Positions 1-7,714 of a stretch of DNA of 64,000 bases are shown piece after piece. Both the position numbers and the translations under genes were made by a program. Location: the NCBI GenBank assembly GCA_023421675.1, contig JAEZTC010000013.1, positions 620,001 through 684,000 on the forward strand, read 5' to 3'. The DNA comes from Bacillota bacterium. GTDB taxonomy: Bacteria > Bacillota > Clostridia > Acetivibrionales > JANLFN01. Each line of letters begins with the position of its first letter. Position 1 is the first letter of the stretch. Under the pieces are notes generated by a model. That model searched no databases. It saw only the letters and a list, made by a program, of their open reading frames with translations, and was not told the DNA's origin.

Positions 1-376
1 ATTTATCTTTACACTTGTCGTAATGATTGTTATTTTCAATTCTACTCTCGTAAATATTTATAAGGAGAAAAAGATTTTTGGTGTTATCAAAGCTGTTGGA
101 CTAACACCTTTACAGGCGAGAATGTCAATTGTTTGGAGGATAGTAATTTTAACGCTAGCCGGTGTTCTGGTTGGGGTTCCATTATCTTATGCTTTTGGTG
201 GCAAATTGGTTAGCATGATGATTTCAGGTATGGGAATTGTTGATTTCCCAATGGTAAACAACTTGCAGGGGATGTTAATTGTTATACCGATATGCCTCTT
301 GGTAGGTTTTGTAAGCTCATGGATTCCATCAGGTAAGATCAAGAATATCAGCCCAAGAGACCTGATTTTAGAATAA
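1..376 (+). CDS. FtsX/MacB-type ABC transporter permease, C-terminal fragment
   Basis: The reading frame is already open at the window edge (codons from base 2), so only the last ~125 residues are visible. Three hydrophobic stretches separated by short loops and the ending ISPRDLILE match the C-terminal membrane domain of FtsX/MacB-family permeases, which usually end in a P-R-D/E motif. Such permeases pair with a LolD/MacB-like ATPase and work in lipoprotein, peptide or antibiotic export, or as sensors; the substrate cannot be told from this part. The first in-frame ATG (23) is internal. A strong hairpin terminator follows the stop. Confidence 0.75.
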   Translation, partial: FIFTLVVMIVIFNSTLVNIYKEKKIFGVIKAVGLTPLQARMSIVWRIVILTLAGVLVGVPLSYAFGGKLVSMMISGMGIVDFPMVNNLQGMLIVIPICLLVGFVSSWIPSGKIKNISPRDLILE

Positions 377-387
377 CCTGACAATTT

Positions 388-420
388 AAAGCAGCTGTCT
401 GAATAATTGACAGCTGCTTT
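388..420. terminator. Bidirectional intrinsic terminator
   Basis: A 12-bp perfect stem (AAAGCAGCTGTC with GACAGCTGCTTT) with a 9-base loop, followed by TTATTT on the plus strand and preceded by an A/T-rich tract that serves the minus strand. It lies between the convergent permease and LysM genes. Confidence 0.85.
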
Positions 421-435
421 TATTTAAATCAAGGA

Positions 436-768
436 TTATTTTAATGAAGCAGTCACTATTAACTCCTGCCCGGGATAAATAAGATAAGGTGGAGAAAGGT
501 AATTGAACTTAATAAGGTTAATAACAAATGTATCATATTTTTTTGCAATTGAGTATAGGGTATCTCCACGAACAACAGTATATATTATCGCCTCGGGCGG
601 AGACATCGGTATTATGATTTTTTGTCCCACAAATATAAGGTCAGGATTTGGAATGTGATTAAATTTAAGTATATTCGCTATAGTTGTATTATAATTGTGT
701 GCAATAGTGTAAAGCTTATCTTCCGGTGCAACAGTGTAGGTTAATGTACCAAAATATGCAGTTGGCAT
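436..768 (-). CDS. Small protein made of two LysM domains
   Basis: 110 residues, almost wholly two LysM modules (about residues 9-54 and 61-106). Each has the usual YTV-x-DTLYSIA/KLYTIA start, an ILKFN/LIKFN centre and a GQ-IIIP or GQELIV end. LysM binds N-acetylglucosamine polymers such as peptidoglycan. There is no signal peptide or membrane segment, which fits a protein made in the mother cell and placed on the spore cortex or coat (as SafA or other LysM spore proteins) better than a secreted hydrolase; that role is inferred. AAAGGCGGTG precedes the ATG at 768. No enzymatic domain is present. Confidence 0.8.
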   Translation of the reverse strand: MPTAYFGTLTYTVAPEDKLYTIAHNYNTTIANILKFNHIPNPDLIFVGQKIIIPMSPPEAIIYTVVRGDTLYSIAKKYDTFVINLIKFNYLSPPYLIYPGQELIVTASLK

Positions 769-824
769 TTTTACACCGCCTTTTATATTTGATACACCAT
801 ACTATGATAATTTACATAAAAAGA

Positions 825-1316
825 TTACTGCTTTTCCTGATACTGCTTGAGTATTTTTTGAATATCATCTTCCTCTTCCGGTTTCAACTTTAATAATTTA
901 CTTAGCTTCATTATAATTTTATTTTCCTTTTTTACATCAACCAAATCACTTCTATCAATATTTAATTTGTCCAAAATTGCCTGCATGGTCATAGGGCTTA
1001 TACCAAAGTACTGGGCAATGTCACGCAAAGCAAAATCTTCATTGGAAATTGGATTAAAATTGAAGTTTTGAGGATCAATCTTAAGATCACCTAAAACGGC
1101 CTGGAGAATTTTTGGACCGATACCCATGAAACCAGCTAACCTTTTCATATCAAGATTAAACTGCTGTTTTATTTTTATATCTTCTACGCCGGATTTGGCT
1201 GAATTCATTACATCTAAAAAGCTAGAAGACGTTGTATCTGACGAAGCTAATCTAGTATTTAATGTATTATCATTTGTTTTAGACTCAATATTATGAAATG
1301 GCAATAAAGAAATCAT
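825..1316 (-). CDS. Hypothetical protein with a duplicated HTH-like motif
   Basis: 163 residues, not recognised as a named family. The N-terminal ~50 residues are Ser/Thr/Asn-rich and probably disordered. Residues ~57-82 and ~97-122 are alike: both run L-x-x-(A/I)-x-x-(F/Y)-(M/F)-G-I-x-P-x-x-(L/M)-Q-A-(V/I)-L-x-x-L-x-I-D, a helix-turn-helix-like pattern. The C-terminus is charged (EEEDD) and helical. There is no signal peptide or membrane segment. The start is well set by GGAGG just before the ATG at 1316. It may bind DNA or protein; function unknown. Confidence 0.7.
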   Translation of the reverse strand: MISLLPFHNIESKTNDNTLNTRLASSDTTSSSFLDVMNSAKSGVEDIKIKQQFNLDMKRLAGFMGIGPKILQAVLGDLKIDPQNFNFNPISNEDFALRDIAQYFGISPMTMQAILDKLNIDRSDLVDVKKENKIIMKLSKLLKLKPEEEDDIQKILKQYQEKQ

Positions 1317-1411
1317 TTTATCCTCCGTTTATATAAACAATTGTTTACATTCGTTTATAATATCGGAATATTATGAAATATATTTTATAATTCAATAGCA
1401 AAAATAATATA

Positions 1412-1448
1412 AAAATTCCCGGTGGTTAAAACTTTCAGGGAATTTTTT
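1412..1448. terminator. Terminator-like hairpin between divergent genes
   Basis: AAAATTCCC pairs with GGGAATTTT across a 17-base loop, with T-runs on both sides. It lies between two divergently transcribed genes, so it does not end a visible gene. It may terminate or attenuate transcripts running leftward into the gene at 825-1316. Confidence 0.5.
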
Positions 1449-1474
1449 ATTTCCATATTTTATAAAATGTCATT

Positions 1475-1543
1475 AGACAAATGTAAAAACTATATTGACA
1501 TATGTATCAGACAAATGTAAAATAAACCTGATTGACAATTGTC
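1475..1543 (+). promoter_or_regulatory. blaI-blaR1 promoter with overlapping BlaI-type operator repeats
   Basis: TTGACA (1495-1500), a 17-base spacer and TAAAAT (1518-1523) form a good sigma-A promoter. The 14-mer AGACAAATGTAAAA occurs twice (1475-1488 and 1509-1522), the second copy overlapping the -10 box. The palindromes ACATATGT (1498-1505) and GACAATTGTC (1534-1543) lie in the same stretch. BlaI/MecI repressors bind ACA-x-x-TGT dyads, so this is probably the autoregulated operator of the downstream pair. Confidence 0.75.
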
Positions 1544-1562
1544 TGATGAAAGAAGGATGTTT

Positions 1563-1946
1563 ATGAGTAAAAAGTATTGCAGGCTGCCTGATGCGGAACT
1601 TGAAGTAATGAAAGCAATTTGGGAACTGCAGGCTCCGGTTTCGACAGTTGATATAATGGAGAAGTTGGAAAATAAGAATTGGCACATATCAACGGTAATT
1701 AAACTAATAACAAGACTGATTGAACGCCACTTTGTCAGGTGCGAGAAGAACGGCCGGTTCAATTTATATTCACCGTTGATAAATGAAGAGGAATACATTG
1801 AAAATGAAACAAAATCTTTTTTGGAAAGACTTCATAATAATTCTGTAAAAAGTCTTATTGCAGCTCTATACAATTCCAAATCAATGACAAAGGATGATCT
1901 GGATGAATTAGCAGAAATAATTAAAAGGGGTGGGAAGAGTGATTAA
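1563..1946 (+). CDS. blaI: BlaI/MecI-family transcriptional repressor
   Basis: 127 residues from ATG 1563, chosen because AGAAGG (1551-1556) lies 6 bases upstream; TTG 1539 and ATG 1557 are poorer. The N-terminal winged helix begins LPDAELEVMKAIWELQ and continues with ISTVIKLITRLIERHFV, both typical of BlaI/MecI/CopY repressors; the C-terminal half is the helical dimerisation part. It would bind its own promoter region and be inactivated by proteolysis after signalling through the adjacent M56 membrane peptidase, whose gene overlaps its stop. The regulated stress is not shown; no beta-lactamase gene is nearby. Confidence 0.9.
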   Translation: MSKKYCRLPDAELEVMKAIWELQAPVSTVDIMEKLENKNWHISTVIKLITRLIERHFVRCEKNGRFNLYSPLINEEEYIENETKSFLERLHNNSVKSLIAALYNSKSMTKDDLDELAEIIKRGGKSD

Positions 1947-3729
1947 AAGTTTAATTGAAGTAAGTCTTACAACTTCAGTTATAATTGCAGTATTGCTTGT
2001 TTCAATACCCCTCGTTTCCAAACGTTATTCCCCAAAGTGCAGGTATTGGATATGGTTTTTTATTGCTGTAAGACTTATCATACCTGTAAACTTTTCCATC
2101 GCGAAAGCGCCCGTAACAATACCGGCACTGATTCAGCCAATAAATAACACTCCTATAAAAATTACTTCCAATCAGGGTATTGTAATTACTTCAACGGGTG
2201 GAATCACAACAAAGGTAGAACACTCCGGGCTGATATCGAATAATTTACTTGTACTCGTTTGGCTAATAGGTATTGTATTATTTCTATTTTGGCATATATC
2301 ATCTCACCTTATTTTTTGTAAAGGATTGAAAAGGTTTGGAAAAAGTGCGGATGAGCAAATATTAAAAATACTTAATGAGATAAAAAATAAGTTCAATATT
2401 AAAAGAAACATAAGGATACTTATTTGTAAAAGGCTATCAAGTCCCATGATGCTAGGATTTTTTAAACCGTGCTTAATCATTCCCGATAAAGAATTTGATT
2501 GCCAGGAGCTTGATGTTATAATTTCGCATGAATTAGTACATTTTAAAAGACATGACTTGTGGTATAAGCTTGTAATCCTTCTGGCAAGATCGGTTCACTG
2601 GTTTAATCCTTTGGTACATATTATGTCTGCTGCAGCAAACAGGGACATAGAAATCTCGTGCGATGAGGAAGTTATAAAGGATTCATGTGCCGACTTCAGA
2701 AAAAGGTATGCCGAAACAGTTCTGAAGGTTATTCGAACCTCGTTTAAACCTAAAACAACATTATCTACATATTTTTATGGAGGAAAAAATAGTATGAAAG
2801 AAAGGTTTTCATCAATGTTTGATTTAAAAGCTAAGAAAAAAGGATTGGCGTTAATTATATTTGTACTGATTGCTACTTTAATAGCAGGTATGCTGATTTC
2901 CTGTGAGAACTCGACTGAACAGAAGGAAGCTCCAACTACAGTCAAAACAAGGAGTATAAAGGACTTGCCCTCTTCGACTACAAACAGTAAAACTGCAAGT
3001 TCGCCGGTTATTCAGGAAAGTAGTCAGAAAAAAACAGACAGCGGATCATATATGGGTTTTGGCGATTCCAACTCTATTGCGATAAGGATGAGCGGTGTTC
3101 AGGATGAAAAAAATAATAGAGTATTTGAGATTTCGGAGGATGTTAAAAAGCAGATAGAAAAACTTGGACTGAAAAAGGATGATCAGGTAAAGTTCACTTA
3201 TTATGAGCAGGAGGCAGGGCAGCCGGTTATCAGCAGTATTGAAAAACTATCAAATACAACCGGCCAAGTGAAAGGAAAAAGATACGACGGAGAAATGAGG
3301 CTTGCTTCAACTTCAGACTGGTTTGGTTTTGAGGATCTAACTCCTGCAGAAAAAATAATGTATAGTATAACACTTCCTGAGGCGTGGACAAACGATAATA
3401 CAGTTTTTTCATTAAATGGAGTAAAGGTGGCTGAAGTTGCACCTGTAGTAAAACTAAAAAATGGCCAGAAACTTCCCGAAAAGTTTATATCATCCACGGA
3501 TATTTATGGCGAGACCATAAAGACATCTGAAATAAAAGTTGGAGATATGAATGGTAAACTAAGAGTTTACAAACAAATTCCTGATGATAATCCAAAGCCC
3601 TGGTATGCATATACCTATTTTCTTCAGCGGGGAGATAAGGTATTTGTAATGACTTTTTACACTTTTAACAATAGCTCTACGGATGCTGCACTTTATGAAA
3701 AGATATTATCCACCTTGTATTTTAAATAG
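1939..3729 (+). CDS. BlaR1-like M56 membrane metallopeptidase with a non-penicillin-binding C-terminal domain
   Basis: About 596 residues from GTG 1939, which follows AAAGGGGTGGGAAGA and overlaps blaI by 8 bases. Several N-terminal membrane segments flank the M56 zinc-peptidase motif SHELVHFKRHD, followed by NPLVH and EISCDEEV, all typical of BlaR1/MecR1. A last membrane segment (GLALIIFVLIATLIAGML) leads to a ~270-residue outer part rich in Ser/Thr and then a globular region. That region lacks the SxxK/KTG motifs of a penicillin-binding sensor, so the signal is probably not direct beta-lactam acylation. It would sense an envelope cue and trigger BlaI cleavage. Confidence 0.85.
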   Translation: MIKSLIEVSLTTSVIIAVLLVSIPLVSKRYSPKCRYWIWFFIAVRLIIPVNFSIAKAPVTIPALIQPINNTPIKITSNQGIVITSTGGITTKVEHSGLISNNLLVLVWLIGIVLFLFWHISSHLIFCKGLKRFGKSADEQILKILNEIKNKFNIKRNIRILICKRLSSPMMLGFFKPCLIIPDKEFDCQELDVIISHELVHFKRHDLWYKLVILLARSVHWFNPLVHIMSAAANRDIEISCDEEVIKDSCADFRKRYAETVLKVIRTSFKPKTTLSTYFYGGKNSMKERFSSMFDLKAKKKGLALIIFVLIATLIAGMLISCENSTEQKEAPTTVKTRSIKDLPSSTTNSKTASSPVIQESSQKKTDSGSYMGFGDSNSIAIRMSGVQDEKNNRVFEISEDVKKQIEKLGLKKDDQVKFTYYEQEAGQPVISSIEKLSNTTGQVKGKRYDGEMRLASTSDWFGFEDLTPAEKIMYSITLPEAWTNDNTVFSLNGVKVAEVAPVVKLKNGQKLPEKFISSTDIYGETIKTSEIKVGDMNGKLRVYKQIPDDNPKPWYAYTYFLQRGDKVFVMTFYTFNNSSTDAALYEKILSTLYFK

Positions 3730-3796
3730 ATTCATGTTTTGTATCGGCTAATTCTGCTCATACTAAGTTTATTATACTTAGTAAAGCGGTGATATA

Positions 3797-4333
3797 TTGA
3801 AGATAAATGCAAAAAGGATTTACTTTTACTTGGGAGTTCTTGTAATTGTAATTTTGCTTGCTTTTGCAGATAAGCAAAAGTCCCTGCTACAGCAGAAAGT
3901 TGAAGAGATGGGCAGCATAAACAACATTTACATGTACCTTTATGGATTACTTAGACTTGTTGTTTTTGGGCTGCTGGGTGCGCTCCTTGCTGTGGAATAT
4001 TATTTTATACAGAGAAAAAAGACCGGCAAATGGACATTTAACAAAGCCAGGTTTTTTATTTTAGTACTGCCATGCTTTCTTATAGGAATAACATCAACTG
4101 TATTCCCATTGGCGCAGGTTTTTATTTTAAACCTTGTAAACAATTTCTTTTCACGTTTCTCAGACTATTCAACGTTGTTGATAATGGTTCAGGTTGTATT
4201 TGGATATTCACTTGTAACCAGTTTCAGAAAAAGAGAGTCTATTGAAAATGTAAATGATATTGGGCAAATAAACTATATAGAACAAACTGAATTTAAAGAA
4301 GAACCCATTGAACCCAAAAACCCGGCTGAATAG
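3797..4333 (+). CDS. Hypothetical membrane protein, about four membrane segments
   Basis: 178 residues from TTG 3797, with GCGGTGAT as a moderate ribosome binding site. Hydrophobic stretches lie near residues 7-25, 48-68, 83-104 and 107-141, then a charged cytoplasmic tail rich in Glu and Asn. No catalytic motif is seen and I do not recognise the family. It stands alone between blaR1 and the convergent asnB; the stop codon lies inside the shared terminator. Confidence 0.65.
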   Translation: MKINAKRIYFYLGVLVIVILLAFADKQKSLLQQKVEEMGSINNIYMYLYGLLRLVVFGLLGALLAVEYYFIQRKKTGKWTFNKARFFILVLPCFLIGITSTVFPLAQVFILNLVNNFFSRFSDYSTLLIMVQVVFGYSLVTSFRKRESIENVNDIGQINYIEQTEFKEEPIEPKNPAE

Positions 4334-4341
4334 CCGGGTTT
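4318..4341. terminator. Bidirectional terminator overlapping a stop codon
   Basis: A perfect 10-bp stem, AAACCCGGCT with AGCCGGGTTT, around a 4-base loop, with A-runs before and T-rich sequence after. It serves both the membrane-protein gene and the convergent asnB gene. Confidence 0.85.
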
Positions 4342-4343
4342 CT

Positions 4344-6188
4344 CTATACCAATCTCACATTATATTCTCTCATCCAAATGTCAACCTGTATAAGATATGC
4401 GAAAAGCTGCGGAAGGGCCATAAGCTGACCGAACCAAGGCCTGCCATAGTCCGCCTTTTCATTTTCAATAATCCATCTTACCTGACCCTCATCTATGATA
4501 CCTGTCAATGGCGAGCTGCCCTCATCTAGGATATCTAAAAGCCAGGACCGCATTTTAGCTTCGTATGCCGGGTTATGTGTTTTAGGATATGGGCTCTTTT
4601 TACGTTCTAATACGTCATCCGGAAGTAATCCTTTTAATGCCTGCCTAAGAATGCCTTTTTCTCGGCCATTATACATTTTTAAACTCCAAGGTATGTTCCA
4701 AACATACTGAACGAGTCTGTGGTCACAGTAAGGAACCCTTACTTCAAGGCCATGGGCCATGCTCATGCGGTCTTTGCGGTCAAGAAGTGTTGACATAAAC
4801 CATGTGAGGTTGAGATAAAAGATTTCTCTTCTTCTTGCCTCTACAGGATCTTCACCCTGAAGTCTTGGAACTTCTTCCAAGGTTTCAATATACCTTCTGG
4901 TAACGTACTCTTTTGGCTTTATAAGGTTTTTGATTTCTGGTGAAAGAATCCTGGTTCTTTCGTCAAGGAACCTGGTCCATGGAAAGGTACCTGCATTTAA
5001 CAGGTCTTCGCGGTGAAACCACGGGTATCCGCCGAATACTTCATCTGCACATTCCCCTGAAAGAGCTACTGTTGCATTCTTCTTAATTTCCTTGCAGAAT
5101 AGCCATAAGGATGAATCAACATCAGTCATGCCTGGAAGATCACGGGCTCTCACTGCGTCTATAAGCGCATAGGACAGATGGTGGGTATCAACCTCTATAA
5201 AGTGGTGCAGCGTACCACATTCTGCAACCATTCTTCTTACCCATGGTGCATCAGAATTTGGCTGGAAGGCACTTGGCTTAAAGTATTTATCATTGTCCTT
5301 GTAATCTATTGAGTAGGTGTGAAGTGGCATATTGCCATGTTTTTTGAAGTATGCTGCTGCAACTGCCGTGATTGCGCTTGAATCAAGACCTCCTGATAGG
5401 AAGGTACATACCGGAACATCGGAGACAAGCTGCCTTTCTATGGCATCTACTACAAGGGTACGTATTGTCTCAATTGTTGTTTCCTCGTCATCGGTATGGG
5501 GATAGCTCTCAAGAGACCAGTACTTTCTGCGCTGAAGCCCCATACTATTGTAAATAATGCATTCTGAGGGCTTGGCTTCAAAAACATTCCTGAAGATACC
5601 GTGACCGGGTGTTCTTGATGGTCCGAGAGAAAATAACTCTGCAAGGCCCTCTAAAGTTACTTCTGGGTTTACAGCAGGGTGTGCAAGCAAAGCTTTCAAT
5701 TCAGAGGCAAATATAAGTGACTCTCCAATTTTGGTATAGAACAAGGGTTTTACTCCAAATCTGTCACGAGCAAGAAAAAGCTGTTGTTTATATTCGTCCC
5801 ATATACCAAATGCAAAAATTCCGTTAAGATGTTCAACGCATAAAGGACCCCACTCAATATAGGATGTAAGAAGAACCTCTGTATCAGAATTGCTTGAAAT
5901 TCTATGGCCAAGCCCGGTAAGCTCATTCCTGAGTTCTGATGTATTATAAAGTTCTCCGTTATATACAATTATGTATGATTTATCTCCTCTGAATCTTATC
6001 ATTGGCTGACCGCCGCCTTCAGGGTCGACAACAATAAGACGCCTGTGTGCCAAAGCAGCATGCTGTGAAAACCACATGCCTGAAGAATCCGGGCCTCTGT
6101 AAGACAATTTCTTTGACATTCTTTCCATAACATCCTGCTGCATTGATAAATCGGCCTTCAGATTTATCCATCCTGCTATACCGCACAT
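4344..6188 (-). CDS. asnB: Asparagine synthase (glutamine-hydrolysing)
   Basis: 614 residues. It makes asparagine from aspartate, ATP and glutamine. The start must be ATG 6188: the sequence opens MCGIAGW, and Cys2 becomes the N-terminal nucleophile of the class II glutaminase domain; AAAGGAGTT lies 7 bases upstream. Residues to ~200 form the glutaminase domain (RGPDSSGMW, LAHRRL, YNGELYN). The synthetase domain carries the ATP-pyrophosphatase signature FLSGGLDSSAI, then SGECADEVFGGY and a C-terminal EVRVPYCDH segment. A monocistronic unit ending at a shared terminator. AsnB-like paralogues also amidate cell-wall or peptide substrates, but nothing here suggests that. Confidence 0.93.
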   Translation of the reverse strand: MCGIAGWINLKADLSMQQDVMERMSKKLSYRGPDSSGMWFSQHAALAHRRLIVVDPEGGGQPMIRFRGDKSYIIVYNGELYNTSELRNELTGLGHRISSNSDTEVLLTSYIEWGPLCVEHLNGIFAFGIWDEYKQQLFLARDRFGVKPLFYTKIGESLIFASELKALLAHPAVNPEVTLEGLAELFSLGPSRTPGHGIFRNVFEAKPSECIIYNSMGLQRRKYWSLESYPHTDDEETTIETIRTLVVDAIERQLVSDVPVCTFLSGGLDSSAITAVAAAYFKKHGNMPLHTYSIDYKDNDKYFKPSAFQPNSDAPWVRRMVAECGTLHHFIEVDTHHLSYALIDAVRARDLPGMTDVDSSLWLFCKEIKKNATVALSGECADEVFGGYPWFHREDLLNAGTFPWTRFLDERTRILSPEIKNLIKPKEYVTRRYIETLEEVPRLQGEDPVEARRREIFYLNLTWFMSTLLDRKDRMSMAHGLEVRVPYCDHRLVQYVWNIPWSLKMYNGREKGILRQALKGLLPDDVLERKKSPYPKTHNPAYEAKMRSWLLDILDEGSSPLTGIIDEGQVRWIIENEKADYGRPWFGQLMALPQLFAYLIQVDIWMREYNVRLV

Positions 6189-6503
6189 TTCTTTCAACTC
6201 CTTTAACTCCTTTATTTACTTAGCACAAGACCATATTGAATAAAACAGAAGAAAACAGAAATTATATTTCAAGCATGACATTAACTGCAGTTCGCCATTG
6301 AATTCTGCAGCTATAATTATTTTGGTCTGTTCATGTATTTAAGGAGTGTTTGTGTGTTCATAATAATATATGATTCAGCTATCATTTAGTTACATACGTA
6401 TGTTTATAAAATTTAATGTTAAAACATAATCCTTTTGGGTATATTTATTTATAAATGAAATAATCATTACTTAATAATTAGTTGAATAAAGGGAGGAAGT
6501 TAT
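6189..6503. promoter_or_regulatory. Divergent promoter region between asnB and ferritin
   Basis: No gene seen. The region is very AT-rich and must hold promoters for both flanking genes, though neither has a textbook -35/-10 pair that I can assign. A perfect 12-bp palindrome, ACATACGTATGT, lies at 6392-6403 and could be an operator. The ferritin ribosome binding site AAAGGGAGGAAG ends the region. Confidence 0.4.
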
Positions 6504-7034
6504 ATGTTAAGTGAAAAACTTGAGAAAATGTTAAATGATCAAGTGGGGAAGGAGTTTTACTCAGCGTATTTATATTTATCAATAGAAGCATATTTTACAT
6601 CAATGAATCTTAATGGGTTTGCAAACTGGTTTCATGTTCAGACTCAGGAAGAAAGAGACCATGCAATGCTTATATATAATTATTTAAATAAGGTTGGAGG
6701 TAAGGTGACCCTGAGGGCTATTGAAGCTCCAAAGGCTGATTTTGGCTCTATTGAGGAAGCATTGAAGCTGACATATGAGCATGAACAATATGTTACAAAA
6801 TCCATTTATGATATTGTTGATGCTGCTTTAGAAGAAAGAGACCATAAAACAAATAGTTTCCTCCAGTGGTTTGTAAACGAACAGACAGAGGAAGAGGCTA
6901 ATGCAGATAGTAATTTAAGAAAATTTCAACTTGTAGGTAATGACGGAAGGGGAATTCTTATGCTGGATAATGAAATGGCAGCCAGAGTATATAATCCTGT
7001 TACCAGTATAACACCTGGCCCGTCACAAATATAA
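6504..7034 (+). CDS. ftn: Non-haem ferritin
   Basis: 176 residues, usual length for bacterial ferritin. It oxidises Fe(II) and stores Fe(III) in a 24-subunit cage in the cytoplasm. Ferroxidase-centre motifs are visible in the four-helix bundle: KEFYSAYLYLS with the first Glu, QEERDHAM with the Glu-His pair, ALEERDH and NEQTEEEAN. GGGAGGAAG precedes ATG 6504. A small TM1266-like gene follows after 17 bases and is probably co-transcribed. Iron storage is useful next to a genome that makes nitrogenase and other iron-sulfur enzymes, but no direct link is shown. Confidence 0.93.
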   Translation: MLSEKLEKMLNDQVGKEFYSAYLYLSIEAYFTSMNLNGFANWFHVQTQEERDHAMLIYNYLNKVGGKVTLRAIEAPKADFGSIEEALKLTYEHEQYVTKSIYDIVDAALEERDHKTNSFLQWFVNEQTEEEANADSNLRKFQLVGNDGRGILMLDNEMAARVYNPVTSITPGPSQI

Positions 7035-7051
7035 AAAGGAGGATATTAAAA

Positions 7052-7312
7052 GTGGGCAAGCATAATATTATGGCGGTAGTACTTAATCAACGTTCAAAGG
7101 AAGCTCCAAATGTACAGGAGATTTTCACCAAGTATGGCTGTGCAATTAAGATGAGACTTGGTCTGCATGATACCGAAGGTGTGTGCAGTGATGAGGGGCT
7201 GATACTTCTCCATATGGGTGGGGAAGACGATGTAATCAACGCACTTGAATGTGAGCTTAATGGTGTTAGAGGTGTAAAAGCAAAAACCTTAAGTATTAAT
7301 TCAGAACTTTAA
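7052..7312 (+). CDS. TM1266-family small ACT-like protein (putative iron-hydrogenase system regulator)
   Basis: 86 residues from GTG 7052 behind AAAGGAGG. It resembles the TM1266 / iron-only hydrogenase system putative regulator family: an ACT-like fold with the start IMAVVLNQRSKEAPNVQEIF, the centre KMRLGLHD and an LHMGG-x-D turn. Members are often near hydrogenase maturation genes; here it sits behind ferritin, which suggests a link to iron or redox state. Ligand and DNA binding are unproven. A strong hairpin terminator follows. Confidence 0.7.
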   Translation: MGKHNIMAVVLNQRSKEAPNVQEIFTKYGCAIKMRLGLHDTEGVCSDEGLILLHMGGEDDVINALECELNGVRGVKAKTLSINSEL

Positions 7313-7336
7313 TACAATCAAAATTTCTCTTTTCAT

Positions 7337-7405
7337 AAAAGAACGGTATATGAACCATGTCCCAAATGTGGGATTGCTTTGATTCATATTTACCGTTCTT
7401 TTCTA
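7337..7405 (+). terminator. Intrinsic terminator after the ferritin operon
   Basis: A long stem: AAAAGAACGGTA pairs with TACCGTTCTTTT, with further pairing TATGAA/TTCATA and an inner GTCCC/GGGAT hairpin, followed by CTATTTTA. Confidence 0.85.
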
Positions 7406-7714
7406 TTTTAACCACATTTGATAATGTATCATGTAAATATATATTAAATAGACAGACATATTACACAATTATGGTAAAAGATATTGTTTTATTAGGTAAA
7501 GTTTAAGATATATTTTATAAACTAAGCAAAAATATAATAGAAATTGGTAAAGAAGTACTATAATTATTTACATTTATCTTCACAAAACAAAATAAATCAA
7601 TAAAATCAAAAATAAATATTGCAAAAATAACGTCGCAGTGTTAACATAATTTCTAAGAGATGTGTTGGGAGTGGCACATCGTAAAATGATATTTAATTTC
7701 TAAGGAGGGCCAAA
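7406..7714 (+). promoter_or_regulatory. Upstream region of the ABC-transporter/mtnK/mtnA operon
   Basis: No gene seen in about 300 very AT-rich bases. The operon promoter must lie here but no clear -35/-10 pair stands out. The stretch around 7571-7613 (ACAAAACAAAATAAATC then AATAAAATCAAAAATAAA) resembles the A/T tracts upstream of the second operon and could be another site for the DeoR-type regulator. GCAGTGTTAAC and the ribosome binding site TAAGGAGGGC close the region. Confidence 0.4.

Noticed and set aside
4308..4529. Plus-strand ORF inside the end of asnB
   Set aside because: It overlaps the terminator and the antisense of a well-supported gene and has no recognisable sequence.
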